DNA of 64,000 nt from positions 188,758-252,757 of the forward strand of contig MU001494.1 of assembly GCA_010093485.1 (NCBI GenBank), written 5' to 3'. Positions 23,361-34,689 of the stretch are shown here, in pieces (position 1 is the stretch's first letter; each line of letters begins with the position of its first letter). Made by a program: the position numbers and the translations under genes. A model generated the notes under the pieces. It searched no databases. It had not been told where the DNA came from and saw only the letters and a list, made by a program, of their open reading frames with translations. Source of the DNA: Karstenula rhodostoma CBS 690.94. Taxonomy: Eukaryota > Ascomycota > Dothideomycetes > Pleosporales > Didymosphaeriaceae.

Positions 23361-25306
23361 ATGGCTGGGACATCGAGAAACGATTTCCAGAGCGCGGGCC
23401 AGTTCTATCTGGACCCGAACCAACAGGACCTGCTTCTGGCCGCGCTTGCTTCGAATACCCAGAATCCCAACGATATCTTCGCGACTGGCCTGGACCCAAA
23501 ACAAGCCTTGAGCGGCCTACCCAACGGCCAGCAGTTCAACTTCCCCGTCGACAACATCGACCAGACCTTCTTCGCCTCTCCACAACAGAGCACGCCGGCA
23601 TCCGCTCTCAACAACATCGGCGGTATCGAAGAGAGTCCCTTCGGCGATTACCTCGACGGCGACACCAACTTCGACTTCGACAATGCCGACAACGGTGATC
23701 TCATGATTGGCGAGCTTCCCGGTGACAGCCCGACCAGGGATGGAGATGCTTCGGAGAAGCGCAAGAGTCCCGGCGACGACGCTGAGGACGTAGAGGGTGG
23801 CGGCAAGAGGAGAGAAGGAGAGGACAAGCAGGCGAAGAAGCCTGGTAGAAAGCCACTGACATCGGAGCCGACTACCGTACGTGCGACCAGAAGCAGCAGT
23901 GGTACGATTACTAACCAATACAACAGAAGCGCAAGGCGCAGAACCGAGCAGCACAGCGAGCTTTCCGAGAGCGAAAGGAAAAACATCTGAAAGACCTCGA
24001 GACCAAGGTGGCGGAGCTCGAGAAGGCGTCTGATTCCGCCAACCACGAGAACGGCCTTCTCCGCGCTCAGGTCCAACGTTTGCAGATGGAGCTACGTGAG
24101 TATAGGAAGCGCTTGTCGCTCAATAGCAGCGGCGTCAGCAGCCGCTCCCCGCCCATCATGGGCGGATTCAGCTCGATGCTGAATAACGGTGCCTCCACCA
24201 ACAGCAGCTTTCAATTCGAATTCCCTCGCTTCGGCGGACTCCCCGGAGCGCATATCCTGGATAATGGACCTCTGTCCAAGAACAAAACATCCTCAGTCCC
24301 CTCGGTTGCTGGGGCGCGTCAAGACAGCACAGGAAGCAGTATCAGCCCTAAGACACAAAATGGGGATGCGGCCACACCCGACAGGAATGATACCAGCCCT
24401 TCAACAAACGTGAACTCACGTGCTGGAAGCATCAATGGCATGTTTGGTTTGAACAACAGCTCAAATGCCACAGATGTCTCTAACCCGTCGACTCGTGTGT
24501 TCCAGTTCAACAGTAACTCGTCGACGCATTCAGACTCACCCTCGTCCTCGTCAATCTCGGCCACTGGGCAAAATTCGTCCTGCGACACGTCGCCCGAGCC
24601 GAGCCACAACTCGCCCAAGAATTTGGATACGATTGCTGATGGATATGTGTGCCATGGAAATTCGGAAGGTGAGGTTACCTTCTGCGAGAAGCTCAATATG
24701 GCCTGCGGAAACACTCGCAACCCCATCCCCCGCGCCAAATCACAATCTGACGCGAGACCCCCTGCAGGTGCGACACAGAGCCCTGCCACCGCTCCCGATG
24801 CCGTCGGCTTCGATTTCTTCGCCAACCAAAACGGCGGAAACTTCGACCCAACGCTATTTGGAGACTACCGAGAGTCCCAGAGCGCTATCGTTGGCGACGG
24901 GGATTTCACCAACGGCTTCTTCAACGACGCCTTCCCTCTTGCCGACTATGGCAACAGCCCGTTCCACTTTGGAGACACTCCAGCTGTGCAGAAGTCGAAT
25001 CCGCTTGAGGAGATTGAGCGCATACAAGATGGTGACGACGAAGTGGTGCCTGGTGACGACCCGGCACAGCTGCTCAACTGCCACAAGATCTGGTTAGTAT
25101 CTCGCCCACTCACCGTCAATGCTCGACTGATCCCTAGCAGGGACAAACTGTCAAGTCGCTCCGACTTCAAAGACGGCACCATTGACATCGACAATCTCTG
25201 CTCAGAGCTTCGTGCCAAGGCGCGCTGTTCTGAGAGCGGCGTTGTCGTCGACCACAAGGACGTCGAAGCCGCGCTCAAGCGGCTGCCGAAAGAGCAGCGA
25301 GCGTAA
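23361..25306 (+). CDS. yap1: Yap1/AP-1-type bZIP oxidative-stress regulator
   Basis: Redox-sensing transcription factor that accumulates in the nucleus when its cysteines are oxidised. Exons 23361-23876, 23927-25092 and 25141-25306 give 615 aa. The first splice (50 nt, ACTAAC branch) creates the bZIP basic region KRKAQNRAAQRAFRERKEKH at residue 173, followed by a zipper to about 235. The n-CRD (about residues 389-440) has Cys in SSCDTS, YVCHGN, TFCEKL and MACGN. The c-CRD (about 556-605) has Cys in NCHKIW, NLCSEL and ARCSES. The N-terminus (MAGTSRNDFQ..FYLDPNQQDLLLAAL) matches filamentous-fungal homologues. Intron 2 (48 nt) lies inside the c-CRD, is a multiple of three and contains no stop, so its retention would add 16 residues there. 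Confidence 0.93.
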
Positions 25307-25740
25307 TGATGAACCGAGACCTGACTGTATGAATTGCATAGATAGCGGGCACGGCGTACCGGACGGAGACCCCTCTGCTTTGCGCACTCTTTACCTTCTT
25401 TCATGGCGTCGAGCGCATATCGCGTTCCGCCTCCATCACTCGCTCGCCTCTGGCAGTTTCCCGGCACTATGATGCGGTTTGATCTGGTTCGATGTGTGCG
25501 AGTTCACGGAGTTTGTGGGGAAATGGATAACCAGGGTAAATCAACCGAGTCACTGCACTCTTGGATGGGCGGGTGGGCGAATGATGGACACCAACGAGTG
25601 GATCTCTTATTAGCTTGATAGCTACCTTCAATGTCATGTTGCATGTTGGATACCAGGCTGTCTTCTCCACGCAGTGAGTTAGCGCAACCACAAACCGTAA
25701 CTTACTTGGACTAGCCCACGTCTATGGTAGACAGCCGTCA
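25307..25740. other. Intergenic, yap1 3' flank
   Basis: Nothing recognised apart from the likely yap1 3' UTR. Confidence 0.5.
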
Positions 25741-26066
25741 ACGCAGCAGACACTTGCGCAGACCATGATGGGTTATAAGGGGGAGAAGGAGGCGTGCTTG
25801 GGCCGTGGGGGGTTGAGCTTGGGGAGGTGAGGGGTGCCGGGCCGGTGAGGTTGTGGACTGGCAGAGTGGATGCGAATGCGCCTGTGCATGCGGCAAGGTG
25901 GGTGCAGGAGAGGATGTCGGATGCTGAGTTGGTCGTGTTGGAGGGGGAGACTTATTTTGGGGTGCCAGTGAAATATGCGCAGGGGATTCTGCAGGTGTTG
26001 ATGGGGTTGGGGAGGCAGCGGGGGACGGAGGGCACCGGCGCCTGTATGGTTAACGTACGCGAGTGA
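25741..26066 (+). pseudogene. Remnant of an alpha/beta-hydrolase C-terminus
   Basis: The frame read from about 25806 gives PWGVELGEVRGAG, then VRLWTGRVDANAPVHAARW and ELVVLEGETYFGV. This resembles the C-terminal third of fungal alpha/beta hydrolases, with the catalytic Asp region (VDANAPV) but Tyr where the catalytic His of 'GETHF' is expected. Just upstream the similarity appears to continue in another frame (MMGYKGEKEACLG, from about 25765), and the downstream frame has a TAA there, so a frameshift is likely. No upstream nucleophile Ser motif is present. I read it as a decayed, 5'-truncated gene copy; a short functional ORF is unlikely. Confidence 0.5.
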
Positions 26067-26341
26067 TGTCTGCTCCAGGGGCAATTCTCCGATGAGGAGA
26101 TTGAGATGTATTGTTCTCGAGGGCCATTCGTGCCACGTTCACGAATGTGTATGCAATGGACGTGTCCTAGTTTAAGTAAGCATGCGATTTGTAGTATCTA
26201 AAGTGCCGCATTTGTGTATCGTCGTTATCCCAAGTCAACGCCGTTTCCGCTCCCGAGGACGGTTTCCAACGCTGAAATCCAACTGGCCATGCAAAATGGA
26301 ATCTTCAACTCTTTCGTCACGACCCAAGGTCGTAGCACCCC

Positions 26342-27382
26342 CTATGACGACGCCTCTGTAACCGCGTTGTCGGCATCTGCAGCAGCGTCGGGCGTCTCCT
26401 TCAGCTCTCCAATGACATTGCTCAATATCTCAGGCAAAATCCGTGCCGCATCGCCCTGGAAGAACCAGTCTCTCTTGTCGAGTCCGCTCGCAGGCACGTC
26501 GTTCTTGTCCATGTTGATGATGGCAACCCGCGCGCCTTTTGCCCTCGCACGGTCGACGAATCCTGCCGCGGGATACACCTTCGCGCTTGTCCCGATGACC
26601 ATGATCAGATCGATTTTGTTCTCCTTTTGTATCCACTCTTCAATGTCATCCAGCACCTTCTCGGGAAGCATCTCCCCAAACCATACTACGCCGGGGCGCA
26701 GCAGGCCTCGCTTGCACTTTGGGCATTTGGGCAGGTGTTTATAGCTCAGCTCGGGGATAGGCACGTTCTCGTCGGCAATGTCGAGCTCGCGCGACGCGAG
26801 GGCGGACGTGGTGGTGGGGTCCTCCTCTGACGTAGGAATGGCGAGTGCAGGTACAATCGGGTCGGTATAGTTGTTCTTCTCGAGGTAGTTGCAGAAGAAG
26901 TCGGAGCACTTGACGTCAAACAACGACCCATGTAGCAGCTTCAGCGACTCCTCGGGGTGGTTTGCGCGCGGGGAGAGGCCTGTTGCGCGGCCAGGTCAGC
27001 ATGCATTGCGGGGCAAAGGTGGGGGTGCTGGGTCACCGTCTACGTTCTGGGAAAGCGTGAGGAAGGTCTCCTTCTTCTTCGCCAGCTCGGCGAGGGCGTA
27101 GTGCGCGGGATTTGGTTTCGCCTTGAGGGCCATGTGTCGTCGGTAGCTGTAGAACTGCCATACCAGGCCCGGGTCCGCTGAGAATGCTCCTGGGGTGGCT
27201 AACTGCGTGGCATCATGGGTCCTCCACAGTCCCCCTGCACCCCTAAACGTGGGGAGGCCCGAAGAGGCGGATAGACCTGCGCCGAGGAGGGCAAGAATGC
27301 GTGTGGACTTGTTCAGGTGGTCTTGGAACGACTCGAGGTCCTGTTGCGGCACTACGCTGGGTCGGTTAGACGAGGAAGTCAT
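26342..27382 (-). CDS. Sirtuin, class III (SIRT5-like) NAD-dependent deacylase
   Basis: NAD+-dependent lysine deacylase; SIRT5 relatives remove succinyl/malonyl groups, usually in mitochondria. Exons 27382-27037 and 26979-26342 (57-nt intron) give 327 aa. The NAD site is GAGLSASSGLPTFRG. The splice restores QNVDGLSPRA, and the catalytic His follows in LLHGSLFDVKC. Zinc ligands appear as VKCSDFFC and PKCPKC. The Tyr-x-x-Arg pair that marks class III acyl pockets is present in FYSYRRHMA. The frame extends upstream to 27481 with an Arg/Ser-rich stretch that could be a mitochondrial presequence if the earlier Met is used; I set the start at MTSSSNRPSV. It is divergently arranged with ICP55. Confidence 0.88.
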
Positions 27383-27804
27383 TCTGTTCAATATGCGATT
27401 GAATGATAGAGAGCCGGCACGAGGGGTGCGTGAGTGGGGTCTGGAAGCATGAACATATATGCGTGTTTGCCAGGCAGACATGAGTTGGTAAGGCAGCTGC
27501 AGCGCAACGGGGGTCCGCAGGTGGCTCGGAACACCACTCTTGCTGGTGGTCCAGTCCAGGTAGAACCACAGAGTCCATCAACTAGGGTGCTACTTATGGA
27601 ATGGCAAAGAATCCGACATGGCATTGCCGTCGCGCAACGATAGCAAAGATGAGCGCGTGCCGGGCGCATGTACGATGGATCACTGATGGTCGTCTCCAGT
27701 GACGGTTACGGCGTGCCGTCGTCACTTGCTATCGATAACGACGGATCCTCTTCGCGCGCATTGGCTGGAGCTCTTCTTTCTCGCTCTTCGTCGCATGTCT
27801 GAAT
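27383..27804. promoter_or_regulatory. Bidirectional promoter, sirtuin / icp55
   Basis: About 420 bp separates the divergent starts of two probable mitochondrial protein genes. No TATA box is obvious on either side. Shared regulation is an inference from layout only. Confidence 0.4.
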
Positions 27805-29325
27805 ATGAATTGCTCTTTTCGAATACTACGGCCTGTGTTGCGGTCAAGAGGGCGATGCGCGTCTCTGAGGAGGCCGTTGAGTGTGTCGGCGGCCGAGTTG
27901 CGCTTTGGGCAGCCGTTGCATGAGACGCACCCGCACCTGCTGAAGCCTGGGGAAAGTACGACCGTGGAGCCCTTTTCTGCGCGAGCTGGGACTAACAAGC
28001 ATGCAGTCACCCCTGGAATCACTGCACAAGAGTACTACGATAGACGGGCGAAGCTTGCCAAGGCACTCCCTACGGGCTCCATTGCCGTGCTCGCCGCCTC
28101 CGATGTCAAGTACCGCTCGGGCGCCGTCTTCTACAAGTTTCACCAAGACCCCGACTTCTTATACCTGACTGGCTTCAACGAACCAGACGCTCTCGCAATC
28201 ATAGAAAAGATCGACGACGACGAGCACAACTTCCACCTCTATGTCCGTCCCAAAGACGCCAAACTCGAGCAATGGGAGGGGTCACGATCTGGCGTACAAG
28301 CCGCCGAAGACGTCTTTAACGCGGACACGACGGGCGACATCAACAACCTGCCCAGGATCCTGCCCGAGGTGCTGAAGCGCGCGGAGCAGGTATACACAGA
28401 CCTACCGAACAGCCGGATAAACAGGAACCTGCTATCGAGATACCTGTCCGGTGCGGAGCCCTCGCGGACTGGAGGCATTGTGACTGTGTTCAGGGAGTCG
28501 GAAAAGAAAATCAAACCGCTCAGGTCATATTTGAATGAGTTGCGGGTCATCAAGAGCGAGGCCGAGCTCAAGAACATGCGAAAAGCGGGACAGCATTCCG
28601 GACGTGCCATTACAGACGCGATGCGGCAGACGTGGACTGCAGAGAAAGACCTCGATTCCTTCTTGGACTACTGGTTCAAGCAAGACGGCTGTGATGGCCC
28701 GGCGTATGTGCCCGTGGTTGCAGGCGGCATCAACGCGAACACGATTCACTACGTCACCAACGACATGCCGCTCAAGCCTGACGAGCTCGTGCTGGTGGAT
28801 GCTGGCGCCGAGTACGGAGGCTACATCACAGACATCTCACGGACATGGCCTGTCAATGGAAAATTCAGTCCCGCGCAAAAAGACCTCTACCAGCTGCTCT
28901 TGAACGTTCAGAGGAGCTGCGTGTCGTTGTGCACTGTTTCATCCCAGCTCACACTGGACCGCCTCCACAGGATCGCATCACGGACGTTGGCCGATGGACT
29001 CAAGGACCTCGGCTTCGACATGTCCAACGACGCCATTGAGAAGATATTTCCGCATCACGTAGGCCACTATGTTGGCCTGGATGTGCATGATAGTCCGGGC
29101 TTGACGAGGGGAAAAGCTTTTGAGAAAGGCATGTGTGTCACAGTCGAGCCTGGCATCTACGTACCAGACGACGAGCGATGGCCAGCGTGGGCGCGGGGCA
29201 TAGGCATGAGGATCGAAGATAGCGTCTGCGTGGATGCCGATTCCCCTTACATCTTGACCACGGAAGCGGTCAAGGAAATCGATGATATCGAAGCACTGAA
29301 GGGAACCGAGAGCCGGCTGCATTGA
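27805..29325 (+). CDS. icp55: Intermediate-cleaving peptidase / Xaa-Pro aminopeptidase 3 (Icp55)
   Basis: Mitochondrial metalloaminopeptidase that trims one residue from precursor N-termini after MPP cleavage. Single exon, 506 aa. A basic, Arg/Ser-rich presequence (residues 1-30) is followed by the family box FGQPLHETHPHLLKPGE and the aminopeptidase-P N domain (PGITAQEYYDRRAKLA to about residue 215). The M24 catalytic domain shows its metal ligands: two Asp in DAGAEYGGYITDISRTW (about residues 332 and 343), His in HHVGHYVGLDVHD, and Glu in TVEPGIYVP and MRIEDSVCV. Length and order match XPNPEP3/Icp55. Confidence 0.92.
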   Translation: MNCSFRILRPVLRSRGRCASLRRPLSVSAAELRFGQPLHETHPHLLKPGESTTVEPFSARAGTNKHAVTPGITAQEYYDRRAKLAKALPTGSIAVLAASDVKYRSGAVFYKFHQDPDFLYLTGFNEPDALAIIEKIDDDEHNFHLYVRPKDAKLEQWEGSRSGVQAAEDVFNADTTGDINNLPRILPEVLKRAEQVYTDLPNSRINRNLLSRYLSGAEPSRTGGIVTVFRESEKKIKPLRSYLNELRVIKSEAELKNMRKAGQHSGRAITDAMRQTWTAEKDLDSFLDYWFKQDGCDGPAYVPVVAGGINANTIHYVTNDMPLKPDELVLVDAGAEYGGYITDISRTWPVNGKFSPAQKDLYQLLLNVQRSCVSLCTVSSQLTLDRLHRIASRTLADGLKDLGFDMSNDAIEKIFPHHVGHYVGLDVHDSPGLTRGKAFEKGMCVTVEPGIYVPDDERWPAWARGIGMRIEDSVCVDADSPYILTTEAVKEIDDIEALKGTESRLH

Positions 29326-29740
29326 TTCTCGACGCTTGTAGTTGTGGTGTACTGTACTTTAGTTGTTTCCATGTATGATAGTGCACTACTCCCACAGAGT
29401 TCCTGTATTGCGTTTTGCCGCGGCTTGCAGAAGCTCGCGAAGAGCCAAAAATCGATACTGCACTACTCTTCACAGAGGCAGAAGCTTCATCAGCCTAGTA
29501 TCAACCGCTTGTGTTGCAGTGTCGCATCTTTTGAAGCAAGGCGACGTCTGCACGCTTCTGCAAGTAGGCGGAGCTTTGTCTGCCCCACCAATCACGGGCA
29601 ACCCACTCCGCGTGTCTGAGCTCCGGCAACGCGGCGCTTTCACCAACACCACCCCCACGCGCGACGAGCTATGACGCGTTTGGGCGAGGCATGCTGGAGC
29701 CGCGCAGTGCGACTAGAAAGCCGGTGAACGCGCTGTCACC
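29326..29740. other. Intergenic, pan2 promoter
   Basis: No other gene or repeat recognised between icp55 and the pan2 start. Confidence 0.5.
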
Positions 29741-32700
29741 ATGGAGGCCGATTGGGACGAGGTGAGGGCCTGCAACCCTCCCGGAGCCTTGGCCGGCTCG
29801 CCTCTCTCCAGAAACATGCAGCAGCTAACACAGCACAGCTCGCCATCGTCCAGCTGCCTCCGCACGGCGCGCACCAGCCTGCGACGCCTGTCTCCACCTT
29901 TGCCTTCGATACGGTGACCCTCCCACACCAGCGCATCCCGAGGACTATGCTTATCGTACGCGGCGCAGTTGCAAGAACTGCTGTGGACTGGGAACAACTA
30001 CGTGAGCTGCCTACCCACCACCACCAAAAGCACTGGCTGATGCACCAAAGGGCCGCATTACTTCCTTCTTCGGTGCCACCCTCGAACGCTACACTTCGTA
30101 CCGCGGCCATGCGTCCGCCGAAGGCACCGTCGGTGCCGTCAAGCAACTGCTCTTTACCGACAAAGGCCTGCTCTCCGTCTCCAAGCATAGTCTGCACTAT
30201 GCCACTCGGCGGGGCCTCACGCAATGGCATTTGACGTATGTGCGGGGACGTGCTGCTGCAAGGGCCGGTCGTTAACATAATGTTTTTAGGAGCCCCGACT
30301 TCACTGAGCTCCGATGCATGAACTTCACCTCCAAGGGCACGAGGGAGATATTGGTGGCCGGATGTCAGGACAAGATGTTCAAGGTGGACGTGGAGAAGGG
30401 GACCATCGTCGACACTGTAAAGCCGACACTCCGGCGTGTTGGGCATCCTGCTGATACTCGCAGCTCGTCGCCGACGCTCAATACACCATCATGAAACGCG
30501 CAGGCGGGTATATATGCGCTGCCACCAACAGTGGCGGCATACATGTTTTGGACTCTGGCTCGCTCTCCGTCGTCAAGGTATTCGAGGGACACACCGGCAG
30601 CATCAGCGATATGGACGCTAAGGGCGACTTTCTTGCTACATGCGGCTGGTCACCGAGACAGCAGTTCGGCTTCATGCTCGATCCCTTCACTCATGTCTTC
30701 TCCCTCAAGACGCTCAAGCAGCTTCCTCCCATTCCGTTCCACACCGGTGCCGCTTTCGTGCGCATGCACCCGCGCATGTCGACCACGGCCATTATTGCTT
30801 CACAAGCCGGCCAGATGCAGGTCATCGACCTCATGAATCCGGACTCTGCCAACTTGCGGCAGCTCAACTTGTACGAGGGGTACCTCACAGGCTTGGAGAT
30901 GGCGCCCTCGAGCGAGGCCTTCGTACTTTCCGACTCCAATGCTCATCTACATCTGTGGGGGTCGCCCTCCAAGGTCCACTTCCCAGAGTACAGTAATCCA
31001 ACTGAATTCGCGGATGCAGCTGTACCGCCACCGGCCATGGATTGGTCGTTAGAAACGTAGGTAACCAATGCACGCGGCGGGGACCCAGCTGACCATAACA
31101 GACCCCTGAACACAGTCGGTATGCCGTACTACAAAGAACACCTTCTATCTGGCTGGCCAAGCCACATGCTATTCGAGGTCGGCGCACCACCACCCAAGAT
31201 CGACCCGGCGATTATCAATAGCATGACACGAACAGAGGTGGGCTACTTCGCAAAGAACCCGAAAACGAAGCGGAGGTATCAAGTGGAGGATACCCGGCAA
31301 TCTGATAGGGGACCCGAGTCCTTGACGGCGCCTAAGTTCTTGAGTGAAAAGGCGCGCGCTGCGCAATCGTTGGGCGAGATGGAGGCGAGGACGGTAGAGA
31401 CCATGGAGACACTGACCGATATGCACCTTGACGATGTGACACGGAAGGATGTGCCAGCAATGTACGGCAACGTAGAGATCAAGTACAGCAGATTCGGTGT
31501 CGATGATTTCGACTTTGCGTCAGTAAGCCATCGCCTGACATCGAATTTCGCTAATGGCATCGACAGGTACTACAACCAAACGCCCTACTCTGGGTTAGAG
31601 ACCCACATCACGAACTCGTATGCTAACCCCCTGTTGCAATTATTACGGTTTACCCCATTGATACGAAATCTGGCTTTACGCCACACTGCTTCCCCTTGTC
31701 TGTACGAATCATGTCTGCTTTGTGAGTTGGGCTTCCTCATTGATATGCTCGAGAAGGCCGCGGGTTTGAACTGCCAAGCATCGAACTTTCTCAAGACATT
31801 CAGTGGGTTGTCGAACGCAGTGTCGCTGAATCTACTGGAGGAGTTTGCTCCGAATGTCGCCCTCACAAGCATGATCCAGGCCTTCAATCGCTTCATTTTG
31901 GACAAATTCTCTGAAGAATTCCGCCAGATGCTAGGAGGTGCTGCCGGACCATCGCTCATGGACCAGGTGCTAGAAACACAGGCACGTGCGAGTATGCGAT
32001 GCGCGCAATGCAGCAACGAGACCATCAGAGGTGGCAGGACCTTTGTCAATGAGCTCGTGTACCCGGCAAAGCACGTCATGAAGAACGCTCGCGGACCACG
32101 GCCTACTTTCTCCCAGATCTTGAAGAGCAGCGTGGAACGACAGGATCAGATGAAGGGGTGGTGCACAAAGTGCAACCGTTACCAGCAGATGGTACAGCGA
32201 AAGACCATTCAGTCCATACCCGGTGTGCTTATGCTTAACGCGGCCATCCAAAGCCACGAAGCGAAGCTCCTCTGGTCAATACCCAACTGGCTTCCGCAGG
32301 AAATTGGGATCATAGTAGATCAAGGCCAGTTCTACTGCTTCGAAGGCCAGGATCTGAAGCTGCACCTCCAGCGCGGGGTCTTTGACATCCTGGTGTACGA
32401 GCTCGTTGGTGTGGTGGCGGACATCAACAGCGGCGAGCACCAGAAGCCCCATCTTGTAGCGACCATCAACACCACGCCCGCCAGTCGCGAAGCCACCGAC
32501 ACCACAGAAGACAAGTGGCACCTCTTCAACGACTTCCTAGTCCGTCCAATCCCGAAAGAAGAAGCTCTGCGCTTCGAACCAAGCTGGAAACTACCCAGCG
32601 TTCTCACGTACCAGCTGAAAACCGCACGCGGCAAGATTGATGACGGCTGGAAAGACATCCTCGACACCTCGATCCTATACCGCTGGTGGTCCGCTAATCC

Positions 32701-33550
32701 AGCTCCCCCGCCCTCCGAATTCAAACTCCTCGACCCCTCCAGCGAAACCCCGAAACCATCCTTCCCTGTCGCCATCGACGCCGAATTCATCCGCCTCCAA
32801 TCCGAAGAAATCGAAATGAAAGCCGACGGCACGCGCGAAACCATCCGCCCCGACCGCAAGGGCCTCGCGCGCGTCTCCGTCTGCCGCGGCGAAGGCGAGT
32901 ACGCAGGCCTCCCCTTCATCGACGACTACATCGCCGTGACCGAGCCCGTCGTCGACTACCTGACGGCATGGTCCGGCATCTCGCCCGGCGACCTCAACCG
33001 CGAGACCTCGCCGCACGCCCTCGTCTCCCTCAAACACGCGTACAAGAAACTATGGATTCTGCTGAACATGGGCTGCACCTTCATCGGGCACTCCCTCGCC
33101 AACGACTTCCGCACCATCAACATCCACGTCCCCCGCGCACAGACCATCGACACGGTAGACCTCTTCTTCAAACCGGCGCTGCACCGCAAACTCAACCTCA
33201 AGTTCCTCGCGTGGTGCGTCCTGCGCGAGGACATCCAGGGCGGCATGCACGACTCTGTCGAGGACGCCGTCACGGCGCTCAAGCTGTGGCGCAAGTACGA
33301 GGAGTTTGTCGATGCGGGTGTGCTGGAGAACATGCTGAATGATATCTACTCCACCGGGAGGGAGGTCGGGTTTCGCGCGCCCGGGGGCGCCATGGGTATG
33401 TATGGTGGGCAGGGGCATGCGAAGAAGGGGAGTGGGAGTGCGGGGGGTGGGGAGGAGGCTGGCGGTGGGGGTGGACTGACGACGCCGAAGAAGGGGGGCG
33501 CGTTTGGGAGGGTGGGGTTTAGGAGTCCGATGCGGGCGCCGGGGAGTTAG
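29741..33550 (+). CDS. pan2: PAN2, catalytic subunit of the Pan2-Pan3 deadenylase
   Basis: Cytoplasmic 3'-5' poly(A) exonuclease that starts mRNA deadenylation with PAN3. Exons 29741-29761, 29839-29913, 29969-30001, 30051-30235, 30290-30416, 30464-31056 and 31102-33550 give 1160 aa; all phases close. It begins MEADWDE, as in fungal PAN2. WD40-type propeller to about residue 340; linker; pseudo-UCH domain from about 500 (YYNQTPYSGLETHITNSYAN) with Cys pairs CAQCSNET and CTKCNRYQ; exonuclease from about 895. DEDDh residues are visible in VAIDAEFI, in HSLANDF and in HDSVEDAV. The C-terminus is a Gly/Lys-rich tail. The gene has several very short 5' exons. The repeat-spacer array begins about 110 bp beyond its stop. 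Confidence 0.95.
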
Positions 33551-33585
33551 GTTTTGTATTTAGTGAGGTGGAGTGGTGCGGGGTG

Positions 33586-33634
33586 GGTAGGCAGGCAGGC
33601 AGGTAGGTAGGTAGGTAGGTAGGTAGGTAGGTAG
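33586..33634. repeat. (AGGC)n/(AGGT)n microsatellite
   Basis: Four-base tandem repeat in the pan2 3' flank, beginning with AGGC units and continuing as AGGT units, immediately before the first array module. Confidence 0.9.
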
Positions 33635-33701
33635 GGGAATTTTATTCATAAACGAGATGGTTGGTGGTGGGTAACGTTGGTTGATGTCGGACGAGGAGGG
33701 G

Positions 33702-33778
33702 TATAAATTCCCTCCTTTCCCTGTCTATATACGTTTTCTCCCTACACTCACTTTGTCGTCGGGCTTGCTTGACTAAAA
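33702..33778 (+). promoter_or_regulatory. Leader module 1
   Basis: TATAAATT at 33702, CTACACTCA about 40 nt downstream, then GGGCTTGCTTGACTAAAA ending at 33778. The first spacer follows at once (33779-33796). Confidence 0.65.
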
Positions 33779-34005
33779 TGGACCGCAACGCCCACTCATG
33801 GACTTGTCCTGTGCTTGAAAAATACAGGGGACACCAACATATGGGAGACTCTCTGCTTGTGTCTAAAACTCGTGTGCTGCCAAGCTATGGTGGTGGCGTG
33901 GTTTCTTGGTCCAGACTTGGAGAGTGTCTGGGTGTGTGGTGGTGAGTATCGTTGCAATGTGATGAGGGGGGAGAGGGGAGGTAGGAGGGATGGAAGGGGA
34001 GGAGG

Positions 34006-34077
34006 TATAAATACTACGTGTCAGGGTGATACGTTTTCTTCACACTTTATCGCCGGGCTTGCGTTGCGTGACTAAAA
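34006..34077 (+). promoter_or_regulatory. Leader module 2
   Basis: TATAAATA at 34006, CTTCACACT at 34038, GTGACTAAAA ending 34077. A purine-rich G/A tract of about 45 nt precedes the TATA element. Confidence 0.7.
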
Positions 34078-34297
34078 CCTACTAAGTGCCTAGCTATAGG
34101 GTTCTCCTGTGCTCCAAAAACTTGAAGAATAAGGACACATGGGAGGCTGTCTGCCTGCCTGCGTGTGTCTAAGAGTGAGAATATTCGCTTCATGGCGGTG
34201 GCGTGGTTCCTTGGTCTTATGGTGTCTACTATTGAGAGCGTCTGGGTGTGTGATGGTGAGTATCACTGCCACAATATTGATGTTGGACGAGGAGGTG

Positions 34298-34368
34298 TAT
34301 AAATACACCCTACTTCTCGCGTTTAATATTTCTCTTCACACTACGTTTGGAGGGGTGGTGGACTAAAA
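34298..34368 (+). promoter_or_regulatory. Leader module 3
   Basis: TATAAATA at 34298, CTTCACACTA at 34334 (36 nt downstream), GGACTAAAA ending 34368. Confidence 0.7.
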
Positions 34369-34619
34369 GCCAATATAATAATTATTATAGGATTGTCCTG
34401 TTCTCTAAAACTTTGATGGGTAGGGCGCATGGGAGACTGTTTGTATGTGTGTGTGTGTGTTCAAAAGGCGTGGGCTTGCAGTGATATGGCGGTGGTGTGG
34501 GCTCTTGTTCCTTACTATCAGGAGCGTGCCTGGGTGTGTACTGGTGATGAGTATCGCCGTGGCTCGTCAGTGCTGGTGCGGCTCCGTCGGTACTGGTGCG
34601 GCGGGAGCAGAGGGAGGTG

Positions 34620-34689
34620 TATAAATACACCCCTTTCTCTCTTTCTGCATTTTCTTCACACTATGTCGAAGAGGGGCGGCTGACTAAAA
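34620..34689 (+). promoter_or_regulatory. Leader module 4
   Basis: TATAAATA at 34620, CTTCACACTA at 34654 (34 nt downstream), TGACTAAAA ending 34689. Confidence 0.7.

Noticed and set aside
33777..33933. A short frame starting at the AAAATGG of leader 1 (MDRNAHSW..) with a good start context.
   Set aside because: Only module 1 has an ATG there; modules 2-5 have unrelated spacer sequence at that place and different frames.
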